Positions 1 to 6,284 of a stretch of DNA of 15,297 nucleotides are shown in pieces; position 1 is the stretch's first letter, and every line of letters begins with the position of its first letter. The stretch covers positions 8,471 to 23,767 of the forward strand of contig JAQSCR010000397.1 in the NCBI GenBank assembly GCA_029945495.1, written 5' to 3'. The DNA is from Pseudolabrys sp. (lineage in GTDB: Bacteria; Pseudomonadota; Alphaproteobacteria; Rhizobiales; Xanthobacteraceae). A program made the translations under genes and the position numbers. The notes under the pieces were generated by a model. The model made no database searches, was not told the DNA's origin, and saw only the letters and a program-made list of their open reading frames with translations.

Positions 1-305
1 TCCGCGAGGTCGAGCAGAGCCTCTCCCTTGTCGAGCAGATTCTCGCTGCGCTGCCGGCGGGCGATATCATGACGCCGGTGCCGCCCGGCGGCGGCGAAGG
101 TTTGGCGCTGGTCGAGGCCTTCCGCGGCGACGTGCTGGTGTATCTGCGGCTCGACGATGCCGGCTGCGTGGCGCGCTGTCACCTGCGCGATGCGTCGTGG
201 TTTCAGTGGCCGCTTCTGGAATCGGCAGCCGACGGGATTATCGTCGCCGACTTCCCGCTTTGTAACAAGTCGTTCAACTGCTCGTATTCGGGACACGACC
301 TCTGA
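1..305 (+). CDS. Group-4 hydrogenase-like / complex I 49 kDa-like large subunit, C-terminal 100 residues (5' end outside window)
   Basis: The reading frame is open from position 3 and ends in TGA at 303-305; the start lies off the left edge. The visible end, with ADFPLCNKSFNCSYSGHDL at the C-terminus, matches HycE/HyfG-type large subunits (related to NuoD) of membrane-bound, ion-translocating hydrogenase-like complexes. The next gene is the matching small Fe-S subunit and overlaps it by 1 bp (TGATG), so the two are translationally coupled. In catalytic NiFe hydrogenases a CxxC pair near the C-terminus binds the metal centre. Here the only nearby cysteines are spaced C-x5-C (LCNKSFNC), so a classical NiFe site looks unlikely. 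The protein may belong to the energy-converting hydrogenase-related (Ehr) complexes, whose electron donor or acceptor is poorly known. The family is fairly sure; the activity is not. Confidence 0.8.
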   Translation, partial: REVEQSLSLVEQILAALPAGDIMTPVPPGGGEGLALVEAFRGDVLVYLRLDDAGCVARCHLRDASWFQWPLLESAADGIIVADFPLCNKSFNCSYSGHDL

Positions 306-814
306 TGCGCAAGACGATGATCGAGAGCCTGATGCGCGGGCCGCTCACCGAGCCGGCGCCACCGGTCGACGCGATCGCGCTCGCCGAGCTGGCCGAGAGC
401 GTCAACCGCGCCGCGCGCGCGCGGCTCGGCCGCTCGCTGTCGATCCGCCACGTCGATGCCGGCTCCTGCAACGGCTGCGAACTCGAACTGCATGCCTTGA
501 GCAATGCGTTCTACGATCTCGAACGCTTCGGCCTGCGTTTCGTCGCTTCGCCGCGCCATGCCGACGTGCTGACGGTGACCGGGCCGGTGACCCGCAATAT
601 GCGCGACGCCTTGCTGCGAACCTATGAGGCGATGCCCGATCCGAAATGGGTGGTCGCGATCGGCGGCTGCGCCGTCGACGGCGGCCTATTCGCGGGCAGC
701 GCGGCCATCGTTGGCGGCGTCAAGGACGTGCTGCCGGTGGACATCACCATTCGCGGCTGCCCGCCGAACCCGCGCCAGTTGCTGGCCGGACTGCTGGCCC
801 TGCTGAAGGTTTAG
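305..814 (+). CDS. HycG/HyfI/NuoB-like small Fe-S subunit of a hydrogenase-like membrane complex
   Basis: This 169-residue protein belongs to the complex I 20 kDa (NuoB) / HycG / HyfI family, which carries the proximal [4Fe-4S] cluster next to the large-subunit active site on the cytoplasmic face. The four cluster cysteines are visible: C55 and C58 in SCNGCELE, C122 in GGCAVDGG and C152 in RGCPPNP. ATG at 305 overlaps the TGA of the large-subunit gene (TGATG), which fixes the start. The first 45 residues form a short extension before the fold proper. It is the last gene of its operon. Its TAG overlaps the stop of the convergent MFS gene by 4 bp, so there is no room for a separate terminator. 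It pairs with the preceding subunit; membrane subunits of the HyfB/C/E/F type would be expected upstream, outside the window. Confidence 0.9.
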   Translation: MRKTMIESLMRGPLTEPAPPVDAIALAELAESVNRAARARLGRSLSIRHVDAGSCNGCELELHALSNAFYDLERFGLRFVASPRHADVLTVTGPVTRNMRDALLRTYEAMPDPKWVVAIGGCAVDGGLFAGSAAIVGGVKDVLPVDITIRGCPPNPRQLLAGLLALLKV

Positions 815-2073
815 TCCGCGCTGCTGCCGAGCCGCCGCGCCATCGCCAGCGACAGCAGGCTGATGATGGCGGCGACGATCAGATAGTAGCTCGGCGCCAC
901 CGCGCTGCCGGTCGTTTCGATCAGCCAGACGTCGATGAACGGCGCAAAGCCGCCGAACACCGCGACTGCGACCGAATAGCTGATGGAGAGCCCGGTTGCA
1001 CGCATGCGCGTGGCAAACAGCTCCGCCATCAAAGCCGGCAGCGCGCCGACGTTCAGCGCCGTCAGAACGCCGAGCGTGATCTGGACCAGCAGCAGCTTCT
1101 CGATGGTCGGCGCGCCGGCAAGCCAGGCGAACAGCGGCCAGGCCAGCGCGCCAAGCGCCAGCGCCGCGCCGGTCGCGATCGGCAGACGGCCCCAGCGATC
1201 GGACAGCAAGCCGACGAAGGGAACAACGATGACCTGGACGGAGGCCGTCAACAGCGCGGCGGCGAACGAGTCCGACGCGGTCAGGCCGAGCTCGCGCGCC
1301 GCGAAGGTCGGCATGAAGACGATGGTGTAGGTCGCGACCGTGCCGAGCACGATCAGGCCGGTGGCCGTCATCAACTGGCGCTTATGCGCCCGAAACAGCG
1401 ATGCGACCGGCGACGCGCCGGCGCGCGCCGCCTTGACGTCGATGGTTTCCTGCAGGCGGCCGCGGATGTAATAGCCGACCGGCGCGATCAGCAGACCGAA
1501 CAAGAATGGCAGCCGCCAGCCCCAGGCCTCGATCTGGTCGTTGCTCAACGTCCGTGTGATGGCAAAGCCGAACCCGGTCGCCAGCATGGCGGCGACGCCC
1601 TGGCTGGCGAACTGCCAACTGGCCAGATAGCCGCGCCGCGCCGCGTCGGTTTCGGCGAGAAAGGCGGTGGCGCCGCCGAATTCGCCGCCGACGGCAAATC
1701 CCTGCACCGTGCGCGCGAGAACCAGGATGGCCGGCGCCAGGATGCCGATCGAGCGATAATCCGGCAAGAACACGATAGCCGCCGATGCCGCCGTCATCAT
1801 CGCGATCGAGAGCAGGATGGCGCTCTTGCGGCCGTGCCGGTCGGCATAGGCGCCGAGTACGACCGCGCCGAGCGGGCGCATGACGAAGGTGACGCCGAAA
1901 GTCAGGAACGTCAGCAGCAGGGAGACGCCCGGCGTTTCGGCCGGAAAGAACACAGTTGAAATGATGCCGGCGAAATAGCCATAGACGACGATCTCGAACC
2001 AGTCGAGGGCGTTGCCGAGACAGACGGCGACAACGTCGCCCCGGCGGGTCGCTGGCTTGGAATCAACAAGCAT
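811..2073 (-). CDS. MFS permease, metabolite:H+ symporter (MHS) type
   Basis: This 420-residue inner-membrane protein has about 12 hydrophobic segments. The N-terminal GNALDWFEIVVYGYFA (residues 20-35) is the MHS-family opening seen in KgtP, ProP and ShiA. The MFS motif A appears as GAYADRHGRKSA (74-85). GGEFGGATAFLAE (129-141) followed by ARRGYLASWQ is the MHS loop after helix 4. Family members import small organic acids or zwitterions such as 2-oxoglutarate, citrate, shikimate and betaine by proton symport. The sequence alone does not give the substrate. ATG at 2073 has no clear Shine-Dalgarno sequence; the AT-rich dyad at 2096-2116 lies just upstream. The gene stands alone, convergent with the hydrogenase-like operon and overlapping it by 4 bp (TTAG). 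Confidence 0.88.
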   Translation of the reverse strand: MLVDSKPATRRGDVVAVCLGNALDWFEIVVYGYFAGIISTVFFPAETPGVSLLLTFLTFGVTFVMRPLGAVVLGAYADRHGRKSAILLSIAMMTAASAAIVFLPDYRSIGILAPAILVLARTVQGFAVGGEFGGATAFLAETDAARRGYLASWQFASQGVAAMLATGFGFAITRTLSNDQIEAWGWRLPFLFGLLIAPVGYYIRGRLQETIDVKAARAGASPVASLFRAHKRQLMTATGLIVLGTVATYTIVFMPTFAARELGLTASDSFAAALLTASVQVIVVPFVGLLSDRWGRLPIATGAALALGALAWPLFAWLAGAPTIEKLLLVQITLGVLTALNVGALPALMAELFATRMRATGLSISYSVAVAVFGGFAPFIDVWLIETTGSAVAPSYYLIVAAIISLLSLAMARRLGSSAD

Positions 2074-2095
2074 AAAAGCGGCTTTAGGCGGGAGA

Positions 2096-2116
2096 CAATA
2101 TAATATTTATATATTG
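2096..2116. promoter_or_regulatory. AT-rich inverted repeat upstream of the MFS gene, candidate operator/promoter
   Basis: The sequence is CAATATA, a 7-bp AT-only spacer, then TATATTG: perfect 7-bp arms in a 21-bp block with only two G/C bases, set in very GC-rich DNA. It lies 23-43 bp upstream of the MFS start codon, where the -10 region and early transcript would fall. On the minus strand a TTGCCG stands upstream at roughly -35 distance from TATA-like hexamers inside the dyad. GntR- and TetR-type repressors bind dyads of this size, but no regulator gene is adjacent. The dyad is seen directly; the operator role is inferred. Confidence 0.4.
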
Positions 2117-2201
2117 AACATGACATCGCGGTCACGGCAATCGCTCATCGCGGCAATTGTTGAATGCGGCAAGGGACCGGTTGATAAACAGCAATCGGCC
2201 G

Positions 2202-2456
2202 TCAGGTCGCCTTTCGGCGCGCCAATTTCTCGAACTTCGGCCGCAGCCGGATGACCTGCCCGCGCTGCGGTCCTTTGACCCTATTTTCCAGCTCATGACA
2301 AAAGGCCGACAGTTCGGCCTCCGAGATGTCGTGGACCTTCAGCCGCAGCTCGAGCTCGGCCATTTCGAGCAGTGCCGCCGCGCTGTCGCATTTGCAGGCC
2401 CGAACGACCTGGATCGCTTCGCTGATCGAGCCCAGAACGTCTTCAAGCGGCTTCAT
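2202..2456 (-). CDS. Small protein of unknown function (84 aa), third gene of the GNAT operon
   Basis: I do not recognise this family. The 84-residue protein begins MKPLEDVLGSISEAIQVV and looks largely alpha-helical, with an acidic, leucine-rich middle (LLEMAELELRL) and a basic C-terminal tail (RLRPKFEKLARRKAT). It has cysteines at 22, 24 and 53 and no signal peptide or membrane segment. The ATG at 2456 is preferred over an upstream in-frame ATG at 2564. It has a good ribosome-binding site (AGGGGAG, 5-6 bases before ATG), and its ATGA overlaps the TGA of the hydrolase gene. The longer form would run well into that gene. Translational coupling suggests it is made with, and perhaps acts with, the hydrolase and acetyltransferase. 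A partner or regulatory subunit is a guess. Confidence 0.65.
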   Translation of the reverse strand: MKPLEDVLGSISEAIQVVRACKCDSAAALLEMAELELRLKVHDISEAELSAFCHELENRVKGPQRGQVIRLRPKFEKLARRKAT

Positions 2457-3064
2457 GGTTTGCTCCCCTGCATCGATCTTTCCTGCCATGCCACCGCGTG
2501 CGAGGTCGTCTTGATCCAGGCTTCGGTCGGCATCACATTCCCCCAGAGTCCCATCATCTGACACACGAAGGCATGCACGTCCGCGGGCGACCGGCCGCCG
2601 AGGCCGTGACTGGCGGAGGCATCCGCGAGATAGGTGACGCGATGGCCGCGGTGAAACGCCTCAATCGCAGTCGACAAACAGGCTGCCTCGCCGGCGAAGC
2701 CGGCGATGACGAAGTTGCCGCTGTTGTTGGTCATCACCTCGGCAAAATGCCGGCTCGTATAACAAGACGGCTGCTTGCGCTCGAAAATCGAATCCGAGCC
2801 ATGCGGCTCGAAGCCCCTGATCCAGCCCGAGAAGCGGGTCGCCGGGTTGAAGAACGTCGAGCCGAGCCAGCGCGTATAGGCGACCGGGATTCCCATCAGT
2901 CGCGCATGCGCCAGCGCATCGCGGCAATTGGCGAGCGCCGCTTCGACGTTCGGGATTGCCAGCGCGCGCGACGTCGTCAGATATTCCTCCTGCATATCGA
3001 CCAGCACGAGGGTCGGCAGTGCCGCCGAATTGGTGAAGGCGCGCAGATCGATGACCTGGTTCAC
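2453..3064 (-). CDS. Isochorismatase-family cysteine hydrolase
   Basis: The 203-residue protein has the isochorismatase-like (nicotinamidase / N-carbamoylsarcosine amidase) fold. The expected triad is present: D23 in LVLVDMQEEY, K97 in FERKQPSCY and C129 in AGFAGEAACLSTAIEAF, with the usual small-residue run before the cysteine. ADAS at about 147-150 follows the next strand. The family cleaves C-N or vinyl-ether bonds of small amides or isochorismate through a cysteine nucleophile; the substrate here is unknown. The start is GTG at 3064, whose GTGA overlaps the stop of the GNAT gene. The stop overlaps the ATG of the 84-residue gene, so three proteins are coupled. It is cytoplasmic with no signal peptide. 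An amidase acting on an amide related to the GNAT product or substrate is possible but unproven. Confidence 0.85.
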   Translation of the reverse strand: MNQVIDLRAFTNSAALPTLVLVDMQEEYLTTSRALAIPNVEAALANCRDALAHARLMGIPVAYTRWLGSTFFNPATRFSGWIRGFEPHGSDSIFERKQPSCYTSRHFAEVMTNNSGNFVIAGFAGEAACLSTAIEAFHRGHRVTYLADASASHGLGGRSPADVHAFVCQMMGLWGNVMPTEAWIKTTSHAVAWQERSMQGSKP

Positions 3065-4428
3065 GCTTGCCTCAATGCCCCGGGACGCGCTTGGTCGCGC
3101 GCCGCTGACTTCTCGAGAACGCCGGCGGCATGCCAGCGGCCCTCCGGTCTGATGATGACGTAAGGATCGGACTCGATCGAAACCGCGTCGGGATGACGGT
3201 CGACGTCGAGCAATATCTCGACGAAACCGAATTCGGAGAACGCCAGCTCACGCGCTTCGTTCGGCACGCGGAAGCCGAATTGGCCGTACCAATCGACCAG
3301 GCTCTTTTCCGACTGGCCATAGATGCGCGTATAGCCCTTCATCCGGCACATCTCGATGCCGGCGCGGATCATCTGCCGCGCCAGCTTGTGGCCGCGGAAT
3401 TCACGCCGCACGGCCAGCCGCTCGAGTTTGGCGAAATCGGCGAAATAGCGGATGCGAAGACAGGCGGCCGGCTCCTGCCCGACATAACCCAACAGATGGG
3501 TCGCCGAAAAATCGTTGCCGTCGAATTCCTCGCCATAGGGGCAGCGCTGTTCGGCCATATAGACGGCGCTGCGCACGGCGAACACGCGCGTCAGCTCTTC
3601 CATGGTGCGCGCCACCGTCACCGACGGCTGCGGCGTCTCGATGTCGGGTAGATAGTTGTCATAGATCGGCTGCAGCGGCGCTTCGGGTTGCGCGCGGGTG
3701 TATTTATAGACGCTGTCGCTGACGAGGCCGTCGTAACTGGCGCCGCAGGTGAAGCCGAGGCCTTCGAGCGTATACTTGCCCTCGGGCGTGGAGGCGCAGG
3801 AATAGACATCGACGTCGCGATAGAGCGGCGTGCTGATCTTCTGCAAGGTCAGCGACATGCCGCCGGCCAGCGCCCCCCAGGCATGGGTGCACCAGATATA
3901 GATACCGGCGGGCTTCTCATGTTGCGACGCCAAGAGCGACGTGTCCGGGTCGGTGCCTTTGAAGGTGCCGGCGACAAGCTGTCGCAACCCTTCATGATTG
4001 AGCATCAGATAGGCCTGGAAGCCTTCCGGCCGGCGCTCCCTGGAATTGAAGTTTTCGCGCCGGGCGATCGCCCAGAACGAATCCGGGTTGTGCGAGACGA
4101 CGCGGTGAACGACTTCGGTGTCGCCGAGTCCGGGGATGTCCTGCCGCGCGCGGTCCACCAGCATGTCGATTTCGGCACCCGTTGGTGTGAAGACCACCAG
4201 GCGACGCGCCAAACGGCGGGGATCGATATGGCCGAGCGTGTGATCGGCGTTCGGCCGGCGCTGCTTGCGCGCCGGTTGCTCTGCCGTGTCTTTCGCGCAA
4301 ATTGCGCCCTGTGGTTGTATTGACGGTGCCTCGCCTGCGTCGGCGGATTGCGAAGAGGCCCATGATCCCGGGTTTTCCGACGCTTTAGTCACTGCCAATT
4401 GCGGACCGAGAACATTCATCGCGCGCAC
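3061..4428 (-). CDS. Long GNAT-family N-acetyltransferase with a second GNAT-like N-terminal region
   Basis: The protein has 455 residues, two to three times a single GNAT domain. The C-terminal part (about 275-395) is a clear GNAT fold: VRSAVYMAEQRCP, a central strand LERLAV (336-341), then the acetyl-CoA loop RREFRGHKLARQMI (341-354) and the late WYGQFGF (380-386). Residues about 80-245, including EGFQAYLMLNHEG, GIYIWCTHAWGALAGG and LEGLGF, look like a second, diverged GNAT half. This resembles tandem GNAT proteins in which one half catalyses. Residues 1-75 are low-complexity and probably disordered. The start is uncertain: GTG at 4428 or ATG at 4419, neither with a strong ribosome-binding site. 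It is first in the operon with the hydrolase and small protein, and divergent from a LysR regulator. Its acceptor substrate cannot be read from the sequence. Confidence 0.82.
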   Translation of the reverse strand: MRAMNVLGPQLAVTKASENPGSWASSQSADAGEAPSIQPQGAICAKDTAEQPARKQRRPNADHTLGHIDPRRLARRLVVFTPTGAEIDMLVDRARQDIPGLGDTEVVHRVVSHNPDSFWAIARRENFNSRERRPEGFQAYLMLNHEGLRQLVAGTFKGTDPDTSLLASQHEKPAGIYIWCTHAWGALAGGMSLTLQKISTPLYRDVDVYSCASTPEGKYTLEGLGFTCGASYDGLVSDSVYKYTRAQPEAPLQPIYDNYLPDIETPQPSVTVARTMEELTRVFAVRSAVYMAEQRCPYGEEFDGNDFSATHLLGYVGQEPAACLRIRYFADFAKLERLAVRREFRGHKLARQMIRAGIEMCRMKGYTRIYGQSEKSLVDWYGQFGFRVPNEARELAFSEFGFVEILLDVDRHPDAVSIESDPYVIIRPEGRWHAAGVLEKSAARDQARPGALRQA

Positions 4429-4487
4429 TCACTTGTTGTACAGCCTTGAAGACTCTGCGATTGTTTATCCGGATTGGGGGGAGCGGT
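4429..4487. promoter_or_regulatory. Divergent intergenic region between the GNAT operon and the lysR-type gene
   Basis: This 59-bp gap must carry at least part of both promoters. It contains the palindrome TGTACA and a T-N11-A spacing (TGTACAGCCTTGA) of the kind LysR-type proteins bind, but the arms are not strongly symmetric. The G-rich run GGGGGGAG just before 4488 is the likely ribosome-binding site of the lysR-type gene. LysR-type regulators commonly control the divergent operon from such gaps. That role here rests on arrangement rather than on a convincing operator. Confidence 0.4.
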
Positions 4488-5606
4488 ATGCACCGTCTGA
4501 CGACGCAGCGTGAGCCGCGGAAGGATCACACGGCGGCGGCAATGCCCGCGGACAAAGCCGACTGGGAAAGCATCCGGATTTTTCTCGAGATCGTCCGGTC
4601 CGGCAGCTTCCGCGCGGCGGCTGACCGCCTCGGTATGTCATTCAGCGTCGTGCGCCGGCGCGTCGTCGCGCTTGAGCAAAATCTCGGCACCTTGCTGATG
4701 ACCCGACATACCGGCGGCATCCGGCTGACCGCCGAAGGCGAACGGATTGCGGCGGCCGCGCGCCAGATGGAAGTCGCGTCGCACGATATCGTCCGCATCA
4801 ATGAATCGATTTCCCCGCAGATCTCCGGCAACGTCAAAATCTCGACCACGGAGGGCACCGGCACTTTCTGGTTGATTCCGAGACTGGTCGAGCTGCAACG
4901 CGCCTATCCCGGCCTGCTCATCGATTTCAATTGCACGATGAACCCGGCCGACGTGTCGAACCTGGAAGCCGACGTCTCGGTGCAACTGCGGCGGCCCTCG
5001 TCGCCGGATTTGAAAATCACCAAGCTCGGCCGGCTGCACACGATGCCGTTCGCCGCCCAATCCTACATCGATCTGTTCGGCCTGCCGGCCGACATCCAGG
5101 ACATGGCGCGACATCGCTACGCTCTGCATATCTCCGAACAGACGCAGGCCAAGAAGCTGTTCACCGATCTGTTTCCGGGACGGCCATGGTCCGGGCTGGT
5201 TGCGATGACCACCAACACGGCGAGCGCGCATCTCTGGGCGATCTCAAAAGGCATCGGCATCGGCTGGTTGCCGACCTACGCACATCTGATTGGCGGTCGC
5301 ATCGTACCGGTCGAGGCCGGGCCGCGATTTCATCTCGATATATGGCTGGCCTATCACCCCGATGTCACCAAGATCGCGCGCGTTCGCCGCGTCATCGACT
5401 GGATCAAGGAGTCGTTTGACTCCAAAAAGTTTCCGTGGTTTGGCGATGAGTTCATCCACCCTTACGACCTGCCGAAGAGTTACCTTGGACAGCCGCTGAT
5501 CAACCTGTTCGAGGGCTTCGTGCAATATCCCGCTCTGCAGCCGAACGACTTCCCTGGTCTAGTCGATCTCCAGAAGCCCGTTTTGCCCGAACCGACGCAG
5601 ACCTAA
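4488..5606 (+). CDS. LysR-family transcriptional regulator with a C-terminal extension
   Basis: The protein has 372 residues. An N-terminal winged HTH spans about 25-84: WESIRIFLEIVRSGSFRAAA, then RLGMSFSVVRRRVVALEQNLGTLL and the wing RHTGGIRLTAEGE. A linker helix and a LysR_substrate domain follow to about residue 308. The HTH is typical of the family but has SFSVVRRRV where most members have S-x-S-x-V-S. About 60 further residues (KKFPWFGDEF through LPKSYLGQPL to PEPTQT) go beyond the usual length of near 300. ATG at 4488 is chosen because of the strong GGGGAG upstream. A TTG at 4446 and an ATG at 4542 are in frame but less well supported. It probably regulates the divergent GNAT-hydrolase operon; its inducer is unknown. 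Confidence 0.85.
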   Translation: MHRLTTQREPRKDHTAAAMPADKADWESIRIFLEIVRSGSFRAAADRLGMSFSVVRRRVVALEQNLGTLLMTRHTGGIRLTAEGERIAAAARQMEVASHDIVRINESISPQISGNVKISTTEGTGTFWLIPRLVELQRAYPGLLIDFNCTMNPADVSNLEADVSVQLRRPSSPDLKITKLGRLHTMPFAAQSYIDLFGLPADIQDMARHRYALHISEQTQAKKLFTDLFPGRPWSGLVAMTTNTASAHLWAISKGIGIGWLPTYAHLIGGRIVPVEAGPRFHLDIWLAYHPDVTKIARVRRVIDWIKESFDSKKFPWFGDEFIHPYDLPKSYLGQPLINLFEGFVQYPALQPNDFPGLVDLQKPVLPEPTQT

Positions 5607-5632
5607 TCACCCGCAGCCGAGGCTCGCATTCA

Positions 5633-6037
5633 ATGAACTCCGACCGTCGAAACAATCTCAGCAGAAAACTTGACCCGCTCGATATTCTGGTTGGCAAGCG
5701 CATCCGCACGCAGCGCCTGGTCCGCAAGATGTCGCAGTCCGAACTGGGCAAGCAACTGGGCATTACGTTTCAACAGATTCAGAAATATGAAAGCGGCGTC
5801 AATCGCGTCGGCGCCGGCCGCCTGCAGACGATCGCCAAGATTTTCGATCTGCCGGTGAGCGTCTTCTTCGGCGAAGATAACGCGACACTGGATGCGAGCG
5901 ACGCCGCCAACGAAACCGTGCTGAATTTTCTCAACACGGCGCGGGCCGTCAAGCTGCTGAAGGATTTCTCCCGCATCAAGGACCCGGCGATCCAGCAGGC
6001 CGTCGTCGCGCTGGTCGAGAAGATCGCCGACGCCTGA
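5633..6037 (+). CDS. XRE-family HTH regulator, PhrR/PraR-like
   Basis: This 134-residue protein has an HTH_3 domain at about 18-75: VGKRIRTQRLVRKMSQSELG followed by ITFQQIQKYESGVNRVGAGRL. The phrase FQQIQKYESGVNR is characteristic of the alphaproteobacterial PhrR/PraR group of small regulators, involved in stress and surface or symbiosis control in rhizobia. After residue 80 comes a short helical tail (LNFLNTARAVKLLKDFSRI) typical of the group. A GAGG lies about 10 bases before the ATG. It sits 26 bp after the lysR-type gene on the same strand and may be cotranscribed. Many paralogues usually exist per genome, so its target cannot be inferred from family alone. Confidence 0.87.
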   Translation: MNSDRRNNLSRKLDPLDILVGKRIRTQRLVRKMSQSELGKQLGITFQQIQKYESGVNRVGAGRLQTIAKIFDLPVSVFFGEDNATLDASDAANETVLNFLNTARAVKLLKDFSRIKDPAIQQAVVALVEKIADA

Positions 6038-6284
6038 GCGGTTTCGCCCTTCGCCCGACCAAGCCTGGCGAGGCCGCGGCCGCGACAGTCAACGCCGCCG
6101 GCCTGCCGCCATAACCAGGGCCTGAGCGGACATGCCGTTATCGGTCCAGGCCTGGCGGCGCCGGTGACCGCGCCCGCGGAACCAAGCAGGCATCGTCACG
6201 ACATGGATGACAAGGACAGAGCTTCAGGCTTAGGCTAGGCTTTTGTCACCGGGGCAAACCCGGCGTCATACGAGGGGCCTTGCC
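6038..6284 (+). other. Non-coding leader between the XRE gene and dppA, rich in palindromes
   Basis: I see no convincing gene in these 247 bp. They contain a perfect 10-bp palindrome CGCGGCCGCG at 6075-6084, a perfect 10-bp palindrome CCAGGCCTGG at 6146-6155, and a near-perfect GC-rich dyad at 6157-6174 (GGCGCCGGTGACCGCGCC, one bulged base). Three close AGGCT copies lie at 6226-6241. A small hairpin, CCGGG-loop GCAAA-CCCGG, spans 6249-6263, 8 bases before the GAGGGG ribosome-binding site of dppA (6272-6277). No U-tract follows the hairpins, so a classic terminator is not shown. The region must hold the dpp promoter, but I cannot place -35 and -10 boxes with confidence. Confidence 0.45.

Noticed and set aside
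646..1959. Long plus-strand open frame opposite the MFS gene
   Set aside because: The product is dominated by R, D, G, Q and A with no hydrophobic core or motif. The opposite strand encodes a clear 12-helix MHS permease.
2074..2201. Terminator after the 84-residue gene
   Set aside because: No stable stem followed by a U-run was found in this 128-bp gap on the minus strand.
6075..6084. CGCGGCCGCG palindrome as a recombination or attachment site
   Set aside because: A short GC-only palindrome is expected by chance in such DNA. There is no integrase, direct repeat or tRNA nearby.
6226..6241. GG-N10-GC spacing in the AGGCT repeats as a sigma-54 promoter for dppA
   Set aside because: The spacing arises from the repeats themselves. 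The conserved TGGCAC and TTGC cores are absent.
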